A program made the position numbers and the translations under genes. A stretch of DNA of 64,000 nt, taken from the NCBI GenBank assembly GCA_045541375.1, contig JAZQJB010000144.1:124001-188000 (forward strand), written 5' to 3'. Source of the stretch: CAG-390 sp045541375 (GTDB taxonomy: Bacteria; Bacillota; Clostridia; Oscillospirales; CAG-272). A model generated the notes under the pieces. That model was not told the DNA's origin and ran no database searches. It was given only the letters and a program-made list of their open reading frames with translations. Shown one piece after another: positions 18,476-27,278 of this stretch. Every line of letters starts with the position of its first letter. Position 1 is the first letter of the stretch.

Positions 18476-19090
18476 ATGTTTTATTACATCAAAGGTAAAC
18501 TTGTTCTGAATGAAGACTCTATGGCGGTAATTGATGCGAACGGCGTTGCTTATGCTATGACAGTAAGCTCAAATACGCAAGCAGCAATATCCTCAAAGAG
18601 TTTCAACGGTGAAACAGAGATCACTCTATTTACCCATCTGTCGGTAAGAGAAGACGGAATTGAATTATTTGGATTCAACAGTAAAGACGAATTGCATATG
18701 TTCAAACTTCTGACCTCTGTATCAGGCATAGGACCCAAAGCCGCAATGTCCTTGCTTTCTTATATGACCCCGGATGGTATCGCGCTTGCGATCTGCACCG
18801 AGGATAAGAAAGCGATCTCAAAGGCTCCCGGAATAGGTCCAAAAACCGCTGCAAGGGTGATTCTTGAACTTAAAGATAAAGTCCACGGATCTTCCTCAAC
18901 CATATCAAGCTCCGATATTCAAACTTTTGCTCCTGTTTCCGACTCGGGCAAGTACGGAGAGGCGATTGACGCTTTGACCGTTCTGGGCTTCCATAGATCT
19001 TCGGCCGAAGACGTTCTCAAAACAATTGACGTTGCTAACTCCGAGCTCGAGGATATTATCAGAGAAGCGCTTAAAAAACTTATGAAATAA
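18476..19090 (+). CDS. ruvA: Holliday junction branch migration protein RuvA
   Basis: RuvA binds four-way junctions as a tetramer and loads RuvB. The 204-residue protein has the OB-fold N-terminus (FYYIKGKLV), helix-hairpin-helix motifs (SVSGIGPKAAM and KAPGIGPKTAARVI) and the C-terminal domain III (EAIDALTVLGF) that contacts RuvB. AAGGAGG precedes the ATG. It lies 13 nt after the YfhO gene and 17 nt before ruvB. Confidence 0.96.
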   Translation: MFYYIKGKLVLNEDSMAVIDANGVAYAMTVSSNTQAAISSKSFNGETEITLFTHLSVREDGIELFGFNSKDELHMFKLLTSVSGIGPKAAMSLLSYMTPDGIALAICTEDKKAISKAPGIGPKTAARVILELKDKVHGSSSTISSSDIQTFAPVSDSGKYGEAIDALTVLGFHRSSAEDVLKTIDVANSELEDIIREALKKLMK

Positions 19091-19107
19091 ACTTTTAGGT
19101 ATATGAA

Positions 19108-20181
19108 ATGAACGAAGAATTTGATTTCGAAAACCGAATACTCAACTCGTCATATATTCCGACTGAGGATGAATACGACACTTCCCTGCGTCCCCACCGT
19201 CTTGACGAATATATCGGCCAGGAAAAGGTTAAAGAGAATCTGAAGGTATATATCGAGGCTGCAAAAATGCGTAAGGATACGCTTGATCATGTTTTGCTGT
19301 ACGGCCCTCCCGGTTTAGGTAAGACAACCCTTGCGGCTATTATTGCAGCAGAAATGGGCGTAAACTTCAGAGTTACCTCGGGTCCTGCAATAGAAAAGCA
19401 AGGAGATTTGGCAGCTCTGTTGACAAATCTGCAGCCAGGAGACGTGCTTTTCATAGACGAAATCCATCGCTTACAAAGATCTGTTGAAGAAATACTCTAT
19501 CCTGCAATGGAAGACCACGCAATTGATATAATTATAGGCAAGGGACCCGCAGCAAGAAGTATTCGTATCGATCTTGCTCCTTTCACCCTTATTGGCGCAA
19601 CAACACGTGCTGGACAGCTTTCCACGCCGCTGCGTGACAGATTTGGCGTGATTTCAAGGCTGGAATTGTACTCACCCGAACAACTCGCTTCAATCGTCAC
19701 AAGAAGCGCAGGGATCTTGGGATTGCCTATTAATTCGGAGGGGGCTCTCGAGATTGCTTCCCGATCACGCGGTACTCCAAGAATAGCCAACAGATTACTT
19801 AAACGAGTAAGAGATTTTGCCCAAGTCAAAGGCAAAGACACAATAGATGCAGAAATCGCATCATTTGCTCTCGGACGCCTTGAAATAGACTCCCTCGGAC
19901 TTGACAACACTGACAGACGAATGCTTGAGGCTATCATTTCCTATTATAACGGAGGTCCCGTTGGACTCGAGACTCTTGCAGCCACCGTAGGCGAAGAAGC
20001 CGTTACACTCGAAGACGTCTATGAGCCATATTTGATACAGATAGGTTTCCTTTCAAGAACACCTCGGGGACGATGTGCTACTTTCCGAGCTTATGAGCAT
20101 CTTGGAATCCGCCCGCCGCTCACTGGTGCGCAAGCTATACTCGATCAAATGAAGATCGATGATGAGTGCACTGAAAACTGA
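19108..20181 (+). CDS. ruvB: Holliday junction branch migration ATPase RuvB
   Basis: RuvB is the hexameric AAA+ motor that drives branch migration. The 357-residue protein has Walker A GPPGLGKTT, Walker B FIDEIHR, sensor-1 GATTRAG, the arginine-finger region TPLRDRFG and the C-terminal winged helix ending in TPRGR. N-terminal RPHRLDEYIGQ is typical. The ribosome site before the ATG (TTTTAGG) is weak, suggesting partial coupling with ruvA. Confidence 0.97.
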   Translation: MNEEFDFENRILNSSYIPTEDEYDTSLRPHRLDEYIGQEKVKENLKVYIEAAKMRKDTLDHVLLYGPPGLGKTTLAAIIAAEMGVNFRVTSGPAIEKQGDLAALLTNLQPGDVLFIDEIHRLQRSVEEILYPAMEDHAIDIIIGKGPAARSIRIDLAPFTLIGATTRAGQLSTPLRDRFGVISRLELYSPEQLASIVTRSAGILGLPINSEGALEIASRSRGTPRIANRLLKRVRDFAQVKGKDTIDAEIASFALGRLEIDSLGLDNTDRRMLEAIISYYNGGPVGLETLAATVGEEAVTLEDVYEPYLIQIGFLSRTPRGRCATFRAYEHLGIRPPLTGAQAILDQMKIDDECTEN

Positions 20182-20195
20182 TCACGGAGTATACT

Positions 20196-20960
20196 ATGAC
20201 AAATAAAACAAAATCTATTTTTTCTTTGCAATTTCCAATTTATCTGATTTCTTTATTATTGATTATTCTGACCTCATGTGTTCTTTCCCCGATATATATG
20301 CAGGTCGGTAACGATGTTGTGTTTATGTATACAATAGTTCCAATAGTTCTGAACTATGCAATACTGTTGTTCGAAACAATGTATCTTGCGCTTGTGCTGG
20401 CTTGCGTGTCTCATTCTGTTTATGCCATTAATAAAGGCACAGCAAAAACGGTTCCGTCCATAGTCTATCCACTAGCTTTAGTATTCATTAAACATACATT
20501 GAATTTGCTGGTGTCATCAATAATAGACAGCTATATTGACGTTACCTTCGATCTGCCGGTCACAATTATGCTTATGGGGGTTGACGCACTTATTATCGCT
20601 CTGGTGTGGGTAGTTGCAGATCGCAAGTTTAAAAGACATTGTGAACGCGAAAAAAAACTTTTAAAGGCATCAAAATATCTCGATACAGTGGATATTGATG
20701 AATCGATTGCTATATATCCGTTTAGAGGATTCTTTAATTTCAAGAATCCGGTAATCATAGCAATTTTTACCGGAGCAGCAATTATAACCGCATCTATGTT
20801 AATGCAAAGAGTCTACGCAGATTTATTCATACTCGGTGCACCCGAAACGGTCTTTGAAATCGGAGAAATCGTTTTATCCTATTTATTTGATATTCTGCTC
20901 GGCTTTGCAGGATATGCTACTTCATATTTTGCTGCATCTTATATTTTTACTCGTAGCTAA
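20196..20960 (+). CDS. Polytopic membrane protein of unknown function
   Basis: A 254-residue protein with about six hydrophobic segments: near residues 12-32, 43-70, 85-110, 122-142, 187-205 and 228-250. A charged central loop (KFKRHCEREKKLLKASKYLDTVDIDE shortened here to KFKRHCEREKK) separates two halves. I recognise no family. It follows ruvB by 14 nt and probably belongs to the same transcript. GGAG-like CACGGAG precedes the ATG. Confidence 0.6.
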   Translation: MTNKTKSIFSLQFPIYLISLLLIILTSCVLSPIYMQVGNDVVFMYTIVPIVLNYAILLFETMYLALVLACVSHSVYAINKGTAKTVPSIVYPLALVFIKHTLNLLVSSIIDSYIDVTFDLPVTIMLMGVDALIIALVWVVADRKFKRHCEREKKLLKASKYLDTVDIDESIAIYPFRGFFNFKNPVIIAIFTGAAIITASMLMQRVYADLFILGAPETVFEIGEIVLSYLFDILLGFAGYATSYFAASYIFTRS

Positions 20961-20992
20961 AACAAACATATTTATAAAGGTAGGTACTTATT

Positions 20993-21799
20993 ATGAATTC
21001 TTCCTGGCTTAATCTCGAAGGCAAAACAGTAATTGTTACAGGTGGCGCTTCCGGAATTGGTTACGCAACGGTAACAGAATTTCTTGCAGACGGCGCTAAC
21101 GTAGTTGTTGCAGATATGAATCCCAATGCGCCCGAATTTGATAAGGCGTGCGGCGACTACATCTACGTTCCTTGCAACGTAACAAAGAAGGCAGACATTG
21201 ACAATGTAATCACCAAGGCTGTTGAAAAGTATGGCAAGATCGACGTTCTTGTCAACAATGCGGGAATCAATATTCCGCGCCTTCTCGTAGATCCCGGTCA
21301 GCAGTATGAACTTGACGAGGTTGTATGGGATAAGGTTATGAATGTTAACGTAAAAGGCCTTTTCCTCATGACTCAGGCTGCTGCAAGAGTAATGGTTTCT
21401 CAGGGCGCAGGTGTAATTATCAATGTTTCCTCAGAATGCGGACTCGAGGGTTCGGAGGGACAGAGCGTTTATGCAGCATCAAAGAACGCAGTAAACTCCC
21501 TCACCCGTTCATGGGCGAAAGAACTCGGCAGACTTGGCGTTAAGGTTGTAGGCATTGCTCCCGGTATCCTTGAGGCAACCGGTCTTCGTACCATTTCTTA
21601 TGAAACTGCTTTGGCTTATACTCGCGGCATAAGTGTCGATCAGCTTCGTGCTGGATACTCCAAGACAAGCACCACGCCTCTCGGACGCTCCGGAAAACTT
21701 TCCGAAGTTGCATCCTCCATCGCCTTCCTCGCTTCCGAGCGTTCAGCATATATCCACGGCACTACTATCAATATCGCAGGCGGAAAGACCCGCGGTTGA
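20993..21799 (+). CDS. SDR-family oxidoreductase, sorbitol-6-phosphate 2-dehydrogenase-like
   Basis: A 268-residue short-chain dehydrogenase. The cofactor loop is TGGASGIG (17-24), NNAG is present, and the catalytic set Ser-Tyr-Lys appears as NVSSE, then YAASK. The stretches INIPRLLVD, GLEGSEGQS, APGILEATGLRT and the C-terminal TNIAGGKTRG resemble the group annotated as sorbitol-6-phosphate 2-dehydrogenase, which oxidises sorbitol-6-P to fructose-6-P. No sorbitol transporter or PTS gene is beside it, so the true substrate is uncertain. A terminator follows. Confidence 0.82.
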   Translation: MNSSWLNLEGKTVIVTGGASGIGYATVTEFLADGANVVVADMNPNAPEFDKACGDYIYVPCNVTKKADIDNVITKAVEKYGKIDVLVNNAGINIPRLLVDPGQQYELDEVVWDKVMNVNVKGLFLMTQAAARVMVSQGAGVIINVSSECGLEGSEGQSVYAASKNAVNSLTRSWAKELGRLGVKVVGIAPGILEATGLRTISYETALAYTRGISVDQLRAGYSKTSTTPLGRSGKLSEVASSIAFLASERSAYIHGTTINIAGGKTRG

Positions 21800-21806
21800 T
21801 TTATTT

Positions 21807-21850
21807 ACAGCAGCAATAAGCTTGCCTTGTTGCTGCTGTTTCTATCTTTT
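21807..21850 (+). terminator. Rho-independent terminator after the SDR gene
   Basis: A 10-bp perfect stem (ACAGCAGCAA 21807-21816 with 21830-21839), a 13-nt loop and a T-rich tail. Confidence 0.8.
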
Positions 21851-21884
21851 TCTACAATAATCATAAAAATCGCGGTTTTTGTAC

Positions 21885-21913
21885 TTGACCAAATTCAATT
21901 TATGTTGTATAAT
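21885..21913 (+). promoter_or_regulatory. Sigma-A promoter for the M23 gene
   Basis: TTGACC (21885-21890), 17-bp spacer, TATAAT (21908-21913), 36 nt before the start codon. Confidence 0.82.
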
Positions 21914-21949
21914 ATAATAGAATAAAAATACAGCAATTTGGAGTTATAG

Positions 21950-23605
21950 ATGAAAAATATTGATTTTAAGAAGATTTTGATAATTACTATAGGCATTATA
22001 CTTCTGTTTGTTCCTACGTACATAGCTATTGCGAGTTATAACAGCCAAAAGCCTTCTGAAAATCTTCCAACAGTATCCACGTTAACCATTAACGATCCCG
22101 AAGGAAGAACCCACACTGTTAAGTCTGATAATGATGAGAACGGTATCTTCGAAATGTTCAACCAGATCAATTCCAGCGGTACTCCGGTCTCTTCTCTTCC
22201 CGATTCGCTCGCTGGCAGCGGCTTTCTTCTTGTAACTTTCTCGACGCCCGATTCCGATCTTTCTTATAAGTACTATTTTACCACAAATTCTTCCGAATGC
22301 TATTATACCGATCCTACCGGCAAGATATATAAGATTGCCGTAAATCAGGCAAAAGCTTTCCTTGGCTCTTCTTATTCGGTATACCTTTATAAAACAGCCA
22401 CACCGCCTGTTTTAACTGCTTCAGGAACTCATACTATTTCTGCATCATCGATGGAATGGTATTATCTTGTTTCGGGAGGAACTTATCAGCAATTCGAATA
22501 TACTCCCTCAAACAACGAAGACCTTACATATGACGTTGGAAACAATTTCACGTTCAGCTTCAGCATAGCTCCTTCCGATTCTAATCTTAAAGTTTTCAAT
22601 TCTGATGAACTCCTGTATGACGGTGGAATCAATGATCTTCATGATCTGAAGCTTTCCCGAAACTCCACACTCAGATTTTTGATCACGGCAAGCTGGGCTC
22701 AGGCAAGTGAGACCGAATACTACGGAAGTGCCGAATATGAATTCAATGCACTTGTTCTTGCACCCGCTGAATTCAAGCTCGGCGAATCTGCAATTGAGCA
22801 TGGCGATATTGTAGCTCTTTCCGGTGTAAACGTAACAAATCCGGATGATATCAAGGTATCGTTCGAGCCTGCTCTCGATAACTCTTTCACTCCGAAATTC
22901 TATAAAGACGGTGAATATGTTCACGCTTTAATTCCCTTTAGCTATGATGTAGCAAACGGCGAATACAAGATAACGGTAACTTACGGTATTACAACTCAAA
23001 CTTTCGATCTTACTGTCGGGGAATCAAGATACGGATTCAACAAAGCTGCTACAAAATACGGTGCAAGTGAAGCTGTAATCTCAACCTTCTATGCTGAAGA
23101 AGACATTGCCGCCTACAATAAGGTCAGATCCGAGATCTGCAGTTCCTCCGAAGAATTGAAATATTTTTCCGGGGCTTTCATTAATTATGAAACTGCAGGA
23201 ACTCTTACATCCAAAAAATCAACAATTAAACTGGGATTCACAAGAGAAAATATTCTTAAGGATGGCAGAACATTTAAACACACGGGAATTGATTTTGAGG
23301 CTACAGCAGGAATTGATGTTCCGGCGATGTCCAGCGGAAAAGTTGTTTATGCAGGATTCTGCGACGTGCTTGGCAATTTTGTAGTTGTTGATCACGGATA
23401 CGGACTCAAGACCTGGTATGCACATCTCAGCGAGATTTCAGTTTCTGTCGGTGATGTTGTCAGAACTTCTCAGAGTCTTGGAAAGACCGGAAATACCGGA
23501 TTTATCATTGACAATAGATTACACATAGAATTTACTCTCGGAAATATTTCCATCGCCCCCTTTTCAATTTGGGACGAAGGTATTATCCTTTCCTCTTTTA
23601 ACTGA
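21950..23605 (+). CDS. Membrane-anchored M23-family protein with altered active site
   Basis: A 551-residue protein with one N-terminal membrane helix (about 9-30), a long beta-rich extracellular region and a C-terminal LytM/M23 domain (about 430-540). M23 enzymes cut peptidoglycan cross-bridges. The HxxxD zinc motif (HTGIDFE) and the WYAHLSE histidine are present. The usual HxH, normally HLHFE, reads RLHIEF, so the first histidine is replaced by arginine. Activity may be reduced or lost, as in the SpoIIQ-type M23 proteins that act as scaffolds. It is a monocistronic gene with its own promoter and terminator; GGAG precedes ATG 21950. Confidence 0.82.
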   Translation: MKNIDFKKILIITIGIILLFVPTYIAIASYNSQKPSENLPTVSTLTINDPEGRTHTVKSDNDENGIFEMFNQINSSGTPVSSLPDSLAGSGFLLVTFSTPDSDLSYKYYFTTNSSECYYTDPTGKIYKIAVNQAKAFLGSSYSVYLYKTATPPVLTASGTHTISASSMEWYYLVSGGTYQQFEYTPSNNEDLTYDVGNNFTFSFSIAPSDSNLKVFNSDELLYDGGINDLHDLKLSRNSTLRFLITASWAQASETEYYGSAEYEFNALVLAPAEFKLGESAIEHGDIVALSGVNVTNPDDIKVSFEPALDNSFTPKFYKDGEYVHALIPFSYDVANGEYKITVTYGITTQTFDLTVGESRYGFNKAATKYGASEAVISTFYAEEDIAAYNKVRSEICSSSEELKYFSGAFINYETAGTLTSKKSTIKLGFTRENILKDGRTFKHTGIDFEATAGIDVPAMSSGKVVYAGFCDVLGNFVVVDHGYGLKTWYAHLSEISVSVGDVVRTSQSLGKTGNTGFIIDNRLHIEFTLGNISIAPFSIWDEGIILSSFN

Positions 23606-23610
23606 GTATT

Positions 23611-23655
23611 AAAATGCAGGTTTCTCGGATTTTTCGAGAAGCCTGCATTTTTACT
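23611..23655 (+). terminator. Rho-independent terminator after the M23 gene
   Basis: A long stem pairing AAAATGCAGG with CCTGCATTTT, extended by TTCTCG/CGAGAA around a small loop, then TTTTTA. The A-rich left arm could also let it work on the other strand. Confidence 0.82.
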
Positions 23656-23771
23656 ATTAAACATTTGCTGACTAGTGAGTCTGAATAGAATACTGTTATA
23701 TAATTCTACACAGGCTAATATAGCTTACAAATGAAATTTTGTGAACTATTTGTGAATTGTAGAAAAACTTC

Positions 23772-23800
23772 TTGACAACTTAATAAATTTGTGATATTAT
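23772..23800 (+). promoter_or_regulatory. Sigma-A promoter for the T-box operon
   Basis: Perfect TTGACA (23772-23777), 17-bp spacer and TATTAT (23795-23800). Transcription should start near 23807. Confidence 0.85.
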
Positions 23801-23806
23801 TTATTT

Positions 23807-24075
23807 ATATTTTTAATAAAAGGCATTGATAGGGATGTCATGATATAAGTTTGTTGCAGAGAGCCGTCATATTGGTGAAAGACGGTACAAAATGTATCAC
23901 GTTCGTCGCCCTGGAGCCGAGGAAAAGAAAGTTGAATATACAACCGTAGAATTCCTCCGTATTGCTGCGTTAAAGCATAAATTAAGCGGCGCGTGTGCGC
24001 AATTTGAGTGGTACCGCGGGTATTGAATTTTGGTTCAGCTCGTCTCAAGAAGTTTTCTTGGGGCGAGCTTGCTTT
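23807..24075 (+). promoter_or_regulatory. T-box riboswitch, probable valine (GUC) specifier
   Basis: The leader carries all the standard T-box marks. The Stem I base pairs GGC with GCC and AGGG (23831-23834) with CCCT (23909-23912), with a kink-turn-like TGAT/GGAG. AGAGAGCC is at 23858-23865 and the GGTGAAAG loop at about 23874-23881, with GCCGTC/GACGGT pairing around it. The T-box GAGTGGTACCGCGGG is at 24006-24020. A 13-bp terminator stem (24037-24049 with 24057-24069) ends in TTTTTT. In the family pattern GAAC-XXX-A-CCC the specifier aligns to GTTC-GTC-G-CCC, so codon GUC (23905-23907), valine. The bulge TGGT calls for discriminator base A, as in tRNA-Val. Uncharged tRNA would favour read-through. 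Confidence 0.92.
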
Positions 24076-24088
24076 TTTAGGAGGTACA

Positions 24089-26370
24089 ATGAATAACATT
24101 TTTGAAATTGATAAGCAAATAAAAGCAATGGCAGGCAGAATTGCCGCTTTGCGAGAGATCGAGGGGTACTCAGCCGAATATATGGCAGAGCAAACAGGTA
24201 TTTCTGTCGCAGAATATCTCGATTGCGAAGCCGGTCGGGCTGATCTAACATTCGCATTTCTGTTCAGATGCGCATCTGCTCTGGGGATCGACGTAACCGA
24301 AATTATAGAAGGTACGGCGCCCAGACTGAAATCATACACTTTGACACGAAAAGGCCGTGGTCAGCGTATAGAGCAGGCGCACGGAATGACTTATTACAAT
24401 ATCGCTCATTCCTTTGCAAACAGAACTTCGAACCCACTATACGTTCACTGTGAGTATTCGGAAAAGGCCGAGTCTTCTCCTATTGCAGTAACGACACACG
24501 CAGGTCAGGAATGTGATATCGTAATCAAAGGTCGGCTAAAGGTTCAGGTAGGTGAACACACCGAAATTCTTGAGGAAGGCGACAGTATTTACTACGACAG
24601 CTCAACACCTCACGGTATGATAGCTATCGGAGGCGAAGATTGCTACTTTTACGCCATCGTTCTCCTCCCAGATGGGAATCAGGATGAAAACAAGATCGTC
24701 ACACTTGAAGCTACACCCGCCAAAAAGCGCGACACAGAAACACGTGTTTACAGCAAATTCATTACTACCGAAGAAAACGAAAACGGTGCTCCGATTTCGA
24801 TTAACTTCAAGGGTGAAAACAGCTTTAACTTCGCCTATGATATCGTTGATACGCTTGGAAGATCCAAACCTGATAAACTAGCCATCATGCACGTTGCAGA
24901 TGACGGTGCAGAGTCCAGAATTACATTCTCACAAGTAAAACGTGCTTCAGCACAGTGTGCGAACTATTTTAAGTCCCTTGGCATCAAACGAGGCGACAAG
25001 GTAATGCTCGTTTTGAAGAGAAGATACCAGTTCTGGTATGCAATGATCGGTCTTCATAAACTCGGCGCTGTAGCTATTCCTGCAACAAACCAGCTAAAGG
25101 AACACGATTACGAATACAGATTCAATACAGCAGGCGTTAAAGCTATCATCTGCGTTGATGACGACTATGTCATCGAGCAAGCCGAGGCTGCACTTGCAAA
25201 ATGCCCCGACGTCAGCATCAAGCTGCTTGTCGGAAGCGAACGCGAGGGTTGGAGAAACTTTAACGAAGAGTACACATTGTTCAGCAGTCATTTTGAGAGA
25301 ACCGATGATTCTCCTTGCGGCGATGATCCGATGCTGATGTACTTTACTTCCGGCACCTCAGGTTATCCCAAGATTGCCCTTCACAACTATAAGTATCCTC
25401 TCGGTCATTTCATACAGCGAAGTATTGGCATTGTGTCAACCCCGACGGATTACATCTTACCATTTCCGATACCGGATGGGCTAAAGCAATGTGGGGCAAG
25501 CTTTATGGAGCATGGCTTTGCGAAGCAGCGATATTTGTTTATGACTTTGACAGATTTGATGCATCGAAGATACTTCCTCTATTCCGTAAGTATAATATTA
25601 CAACATTCTGTGCGCCTCCCACGATGTATAGAATGATCATCAAAGAAGATCTTTCGAAATACGACCTCAGCTCGATCGAGCACGCAACTATTGCGGGCGA
25701 AGCTCTCAATCCTGAGGTATTCCGTCAGTTTGAAAAGCAGACGGGACTCAAGATCATGGAAGGTTTCGGACAGAGCGAAACCACATTGGTTATCGGTAAT
25801 CTTGTTGGCAAGTCTCATAAGATCGGATCAATGGGTAAACCCGTACCGATTTATAACGTTGATCTTGTTGATCCCGATGGCAACAGCGTCGGAATCGGTG
25901 ATCCCGGTGAGATAGTCATTCATACTGAAAACGGAGCGCCTTGCGGTCTGTTCTGCGAATACTATAACACTCCCGAAAAAACCGCAGAGGTTTGGCACGA
26001 CGGTGTATATCACACCGGTGACCTTGCTTGGCGCGACGAGGACGGATTCTTCTGGTATGTCGGACGAGCTGACGACGTTATTAAATCTTCCGGATACCGA
26101 ATCGGTCCGTTTGAGATTGAAAGCGTTATTATGGAGCTTCCTTACGTTCTTGAATGCGGTGTTTCCGCTGCTCCCGATGAGATCAGAGGACAGATAGTCA
26201 AGGCAAGTATCGTTCTTACAAAGGGTACCGAGCCTACCGAAGAACTCAAGAAAGATATTCAGAATTACGTCAAGAAGCGCACTGCACCTTACAAGTACCC
26301 CAGACTTGTAGAATTCAAGTCTGAACTTCCCAAGACTACAAGCGGCAAAATAATCCGCAGCAAACTCTAA
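24089..26370 (+). pseudogene. HTH-cupin-acyl-CoA ligase fusion, interrupted by a one-base frameshift
   Basis: Read through the shift, the gene codes for about 760 residues: an XRE-like helix-turn-helix (about 10-70), a cupin domain (about 100-195) and an AMP-forming acyl-CoA synthetase. Ligase motifs are YFTSGTSGYPK, GFGQSETT, YHTGDLAW, GRADDVIKSSGYR and C-terminal PKTTSGK. The frame is lost at about 25414. Restoring one A after ATA gives the expected GHFITAKYW..NPDGLHLTISDTGWAKAMWGK, which joins the two open frames (24089-25636 and 25489-26370). The downstream half shows no further damage, so a sequencing or assembly error or a very recent mutation is likely. AGGAGG precedes ATG 24089. It is the first gene after the T-box. 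In this operon it could activate isobutyrate, isovalerate or 2-methylbutyrate (inference). Confidence 0.85.
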
Positions 26371-26372
26371 TC

Positions 26373-27047
26373 ATGAAAAACAAACGATTAACCCTTTTCG
26401 CAGGGCATTACGGTAGCGGAAAGACCAACGTAGCTTTGAATTACGCATTTCTATTAAAAACAGCCGGGCACGATACCGTTATTGCTGATATAGACACTGT
26501 TAACCCATATTTCAGAACCAAAGATAGTGCCAAAGAGCTTGAAGAAGCCGGCATAGAACTGATTGCATCAGAATTCGCAGGCTCCAACGTTGACCTTCCT
26601 GCGCTTCCTGCTGCAATGTACGATATCATATTTGAGTCAAATAAATATGCAGTTATCGACATTGGCGGCGATGATCGCGGAGCGTTTGCACTTGGTCGAT
26701 ATACACCGGAAATTCTGAGAGAAAACAATTACAGCATGCTGATGGTCATAAATATGTATCGACCGTTAACGTCAACACCTGAAGATACGGTAGAGATTTT
26801 AAAAGAGATCGAATCAGCATCAGGTATTCCCTTCACCGGGCTTGTTAACAATTCAAATCTTGGTATTGCAACCACTCCCAAAACTCTTGAATCTTCTTTT
26901 TCTTACGCGAAAGAAGTATCAAAGCTTTCAGGATTGCCGATTGTTGCAACAAGTTGCCCTGATACAAGCGAATTCTATAACATCACTACTTTTGGTGATG
27001 AAAATGGTGATTTAATTAAACTTAAACTCCAAAATAAAATAGTATAA
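26373..27047 (+). CDS. P-loop ATPase of the MinD/CobQ-like class
   Basis: A 224-residue protein with an N-terminal P-loop GHYGSGKTN (11-19), a switch-like ADIDTVNPYFRT segment and a Walker-B-like VIDIGGDDRG, as in SIMIBI-class ATPases. Its role in the operon is unknown. Such proteins often act in metallocentre insertion or partner assembly, so help with the adjacent oxidoreductase is possible but unproven. It starts 2 nt after the ligase stop and ends 11 nt before the ferredoxin gene. Confidence 0.75.
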   Translation: MKNKRLTLFAGHYGSGKTNVALNYAFLLKTAGHDTVIADIDTVNPYFRTKDSAKELEEAGIELIASEFAGSNVDLPALPAAMYDIIFESNKYAVIDIGGDDRGAFALGRYTPEILRENNYSMLMVINMYRPLTSTPEDTVEILKEIESASGIPFTGLVNNSNLGIATTPKTLESSFSYAKEVSKLSGLPIVATSCPDTSEFYNITTFGDENGDLIKLKLQNKIV

Positions 27048-27058
27048 GGAGAAAACAA

Positions 27059-27265
27059 ATGGCTAAATTAACGTTTAATATTGAAAAATGCAAGGGATGC
27101 GGACTTTGTGTATCTGCGTGCCCCAAGCACCTTTTGATAGTTTCCAAATCAAAAATCAATCAAAAAGGACATTACGTTGCAGAAATTACCGATATGGATT
27201 CCTGCATCGGTTGCGCATTCTGTGCAACAATGTGTCCCGACTGCATAATCAAGGTAGAAAAATAA
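27059..27265 (+). CDS. 2x[4Fe-4S] ferredoxin, delta subunit of 2-oxoacid:ferredoxin oxidoreductase
   Basis: A 68-residue dicluster ferredoxin. Both cysteine sets are visible: CKGCGLCVSACP near residues 11-22 and CIGCAFCATMCPDC near 48-61. It is placed directly before the alpha-subunit gene, the usual position of the delta subunit, which passes electrons between the TPP site and soluble ferredoxin. GGAG precedes the ATG. Confidence 0.9.
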   Translation: MAKLTFNIEKCKGCGLCVSACPKHLLIVSKSKINQKGHYVAEITDMDSCIGCAFCATMCPDCIIKVEK

Positions 27266-27278
27266 GGAGGAAGTAATT

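Noticed and set aside
24008..24088. Upstream extension of the ligase frame through the T-box terminator
   Set aside because: It would start inside the T-box sequence; AGGAGG places the start at 24089.
25489..26370. Separate short acyl-CoA ligase starting with ATG at 25489
   Set aside because: Its N-terminus begins in the middle of the conserved DTGWAKAMWGK motif and continues the upstream frame after a one-base correction.
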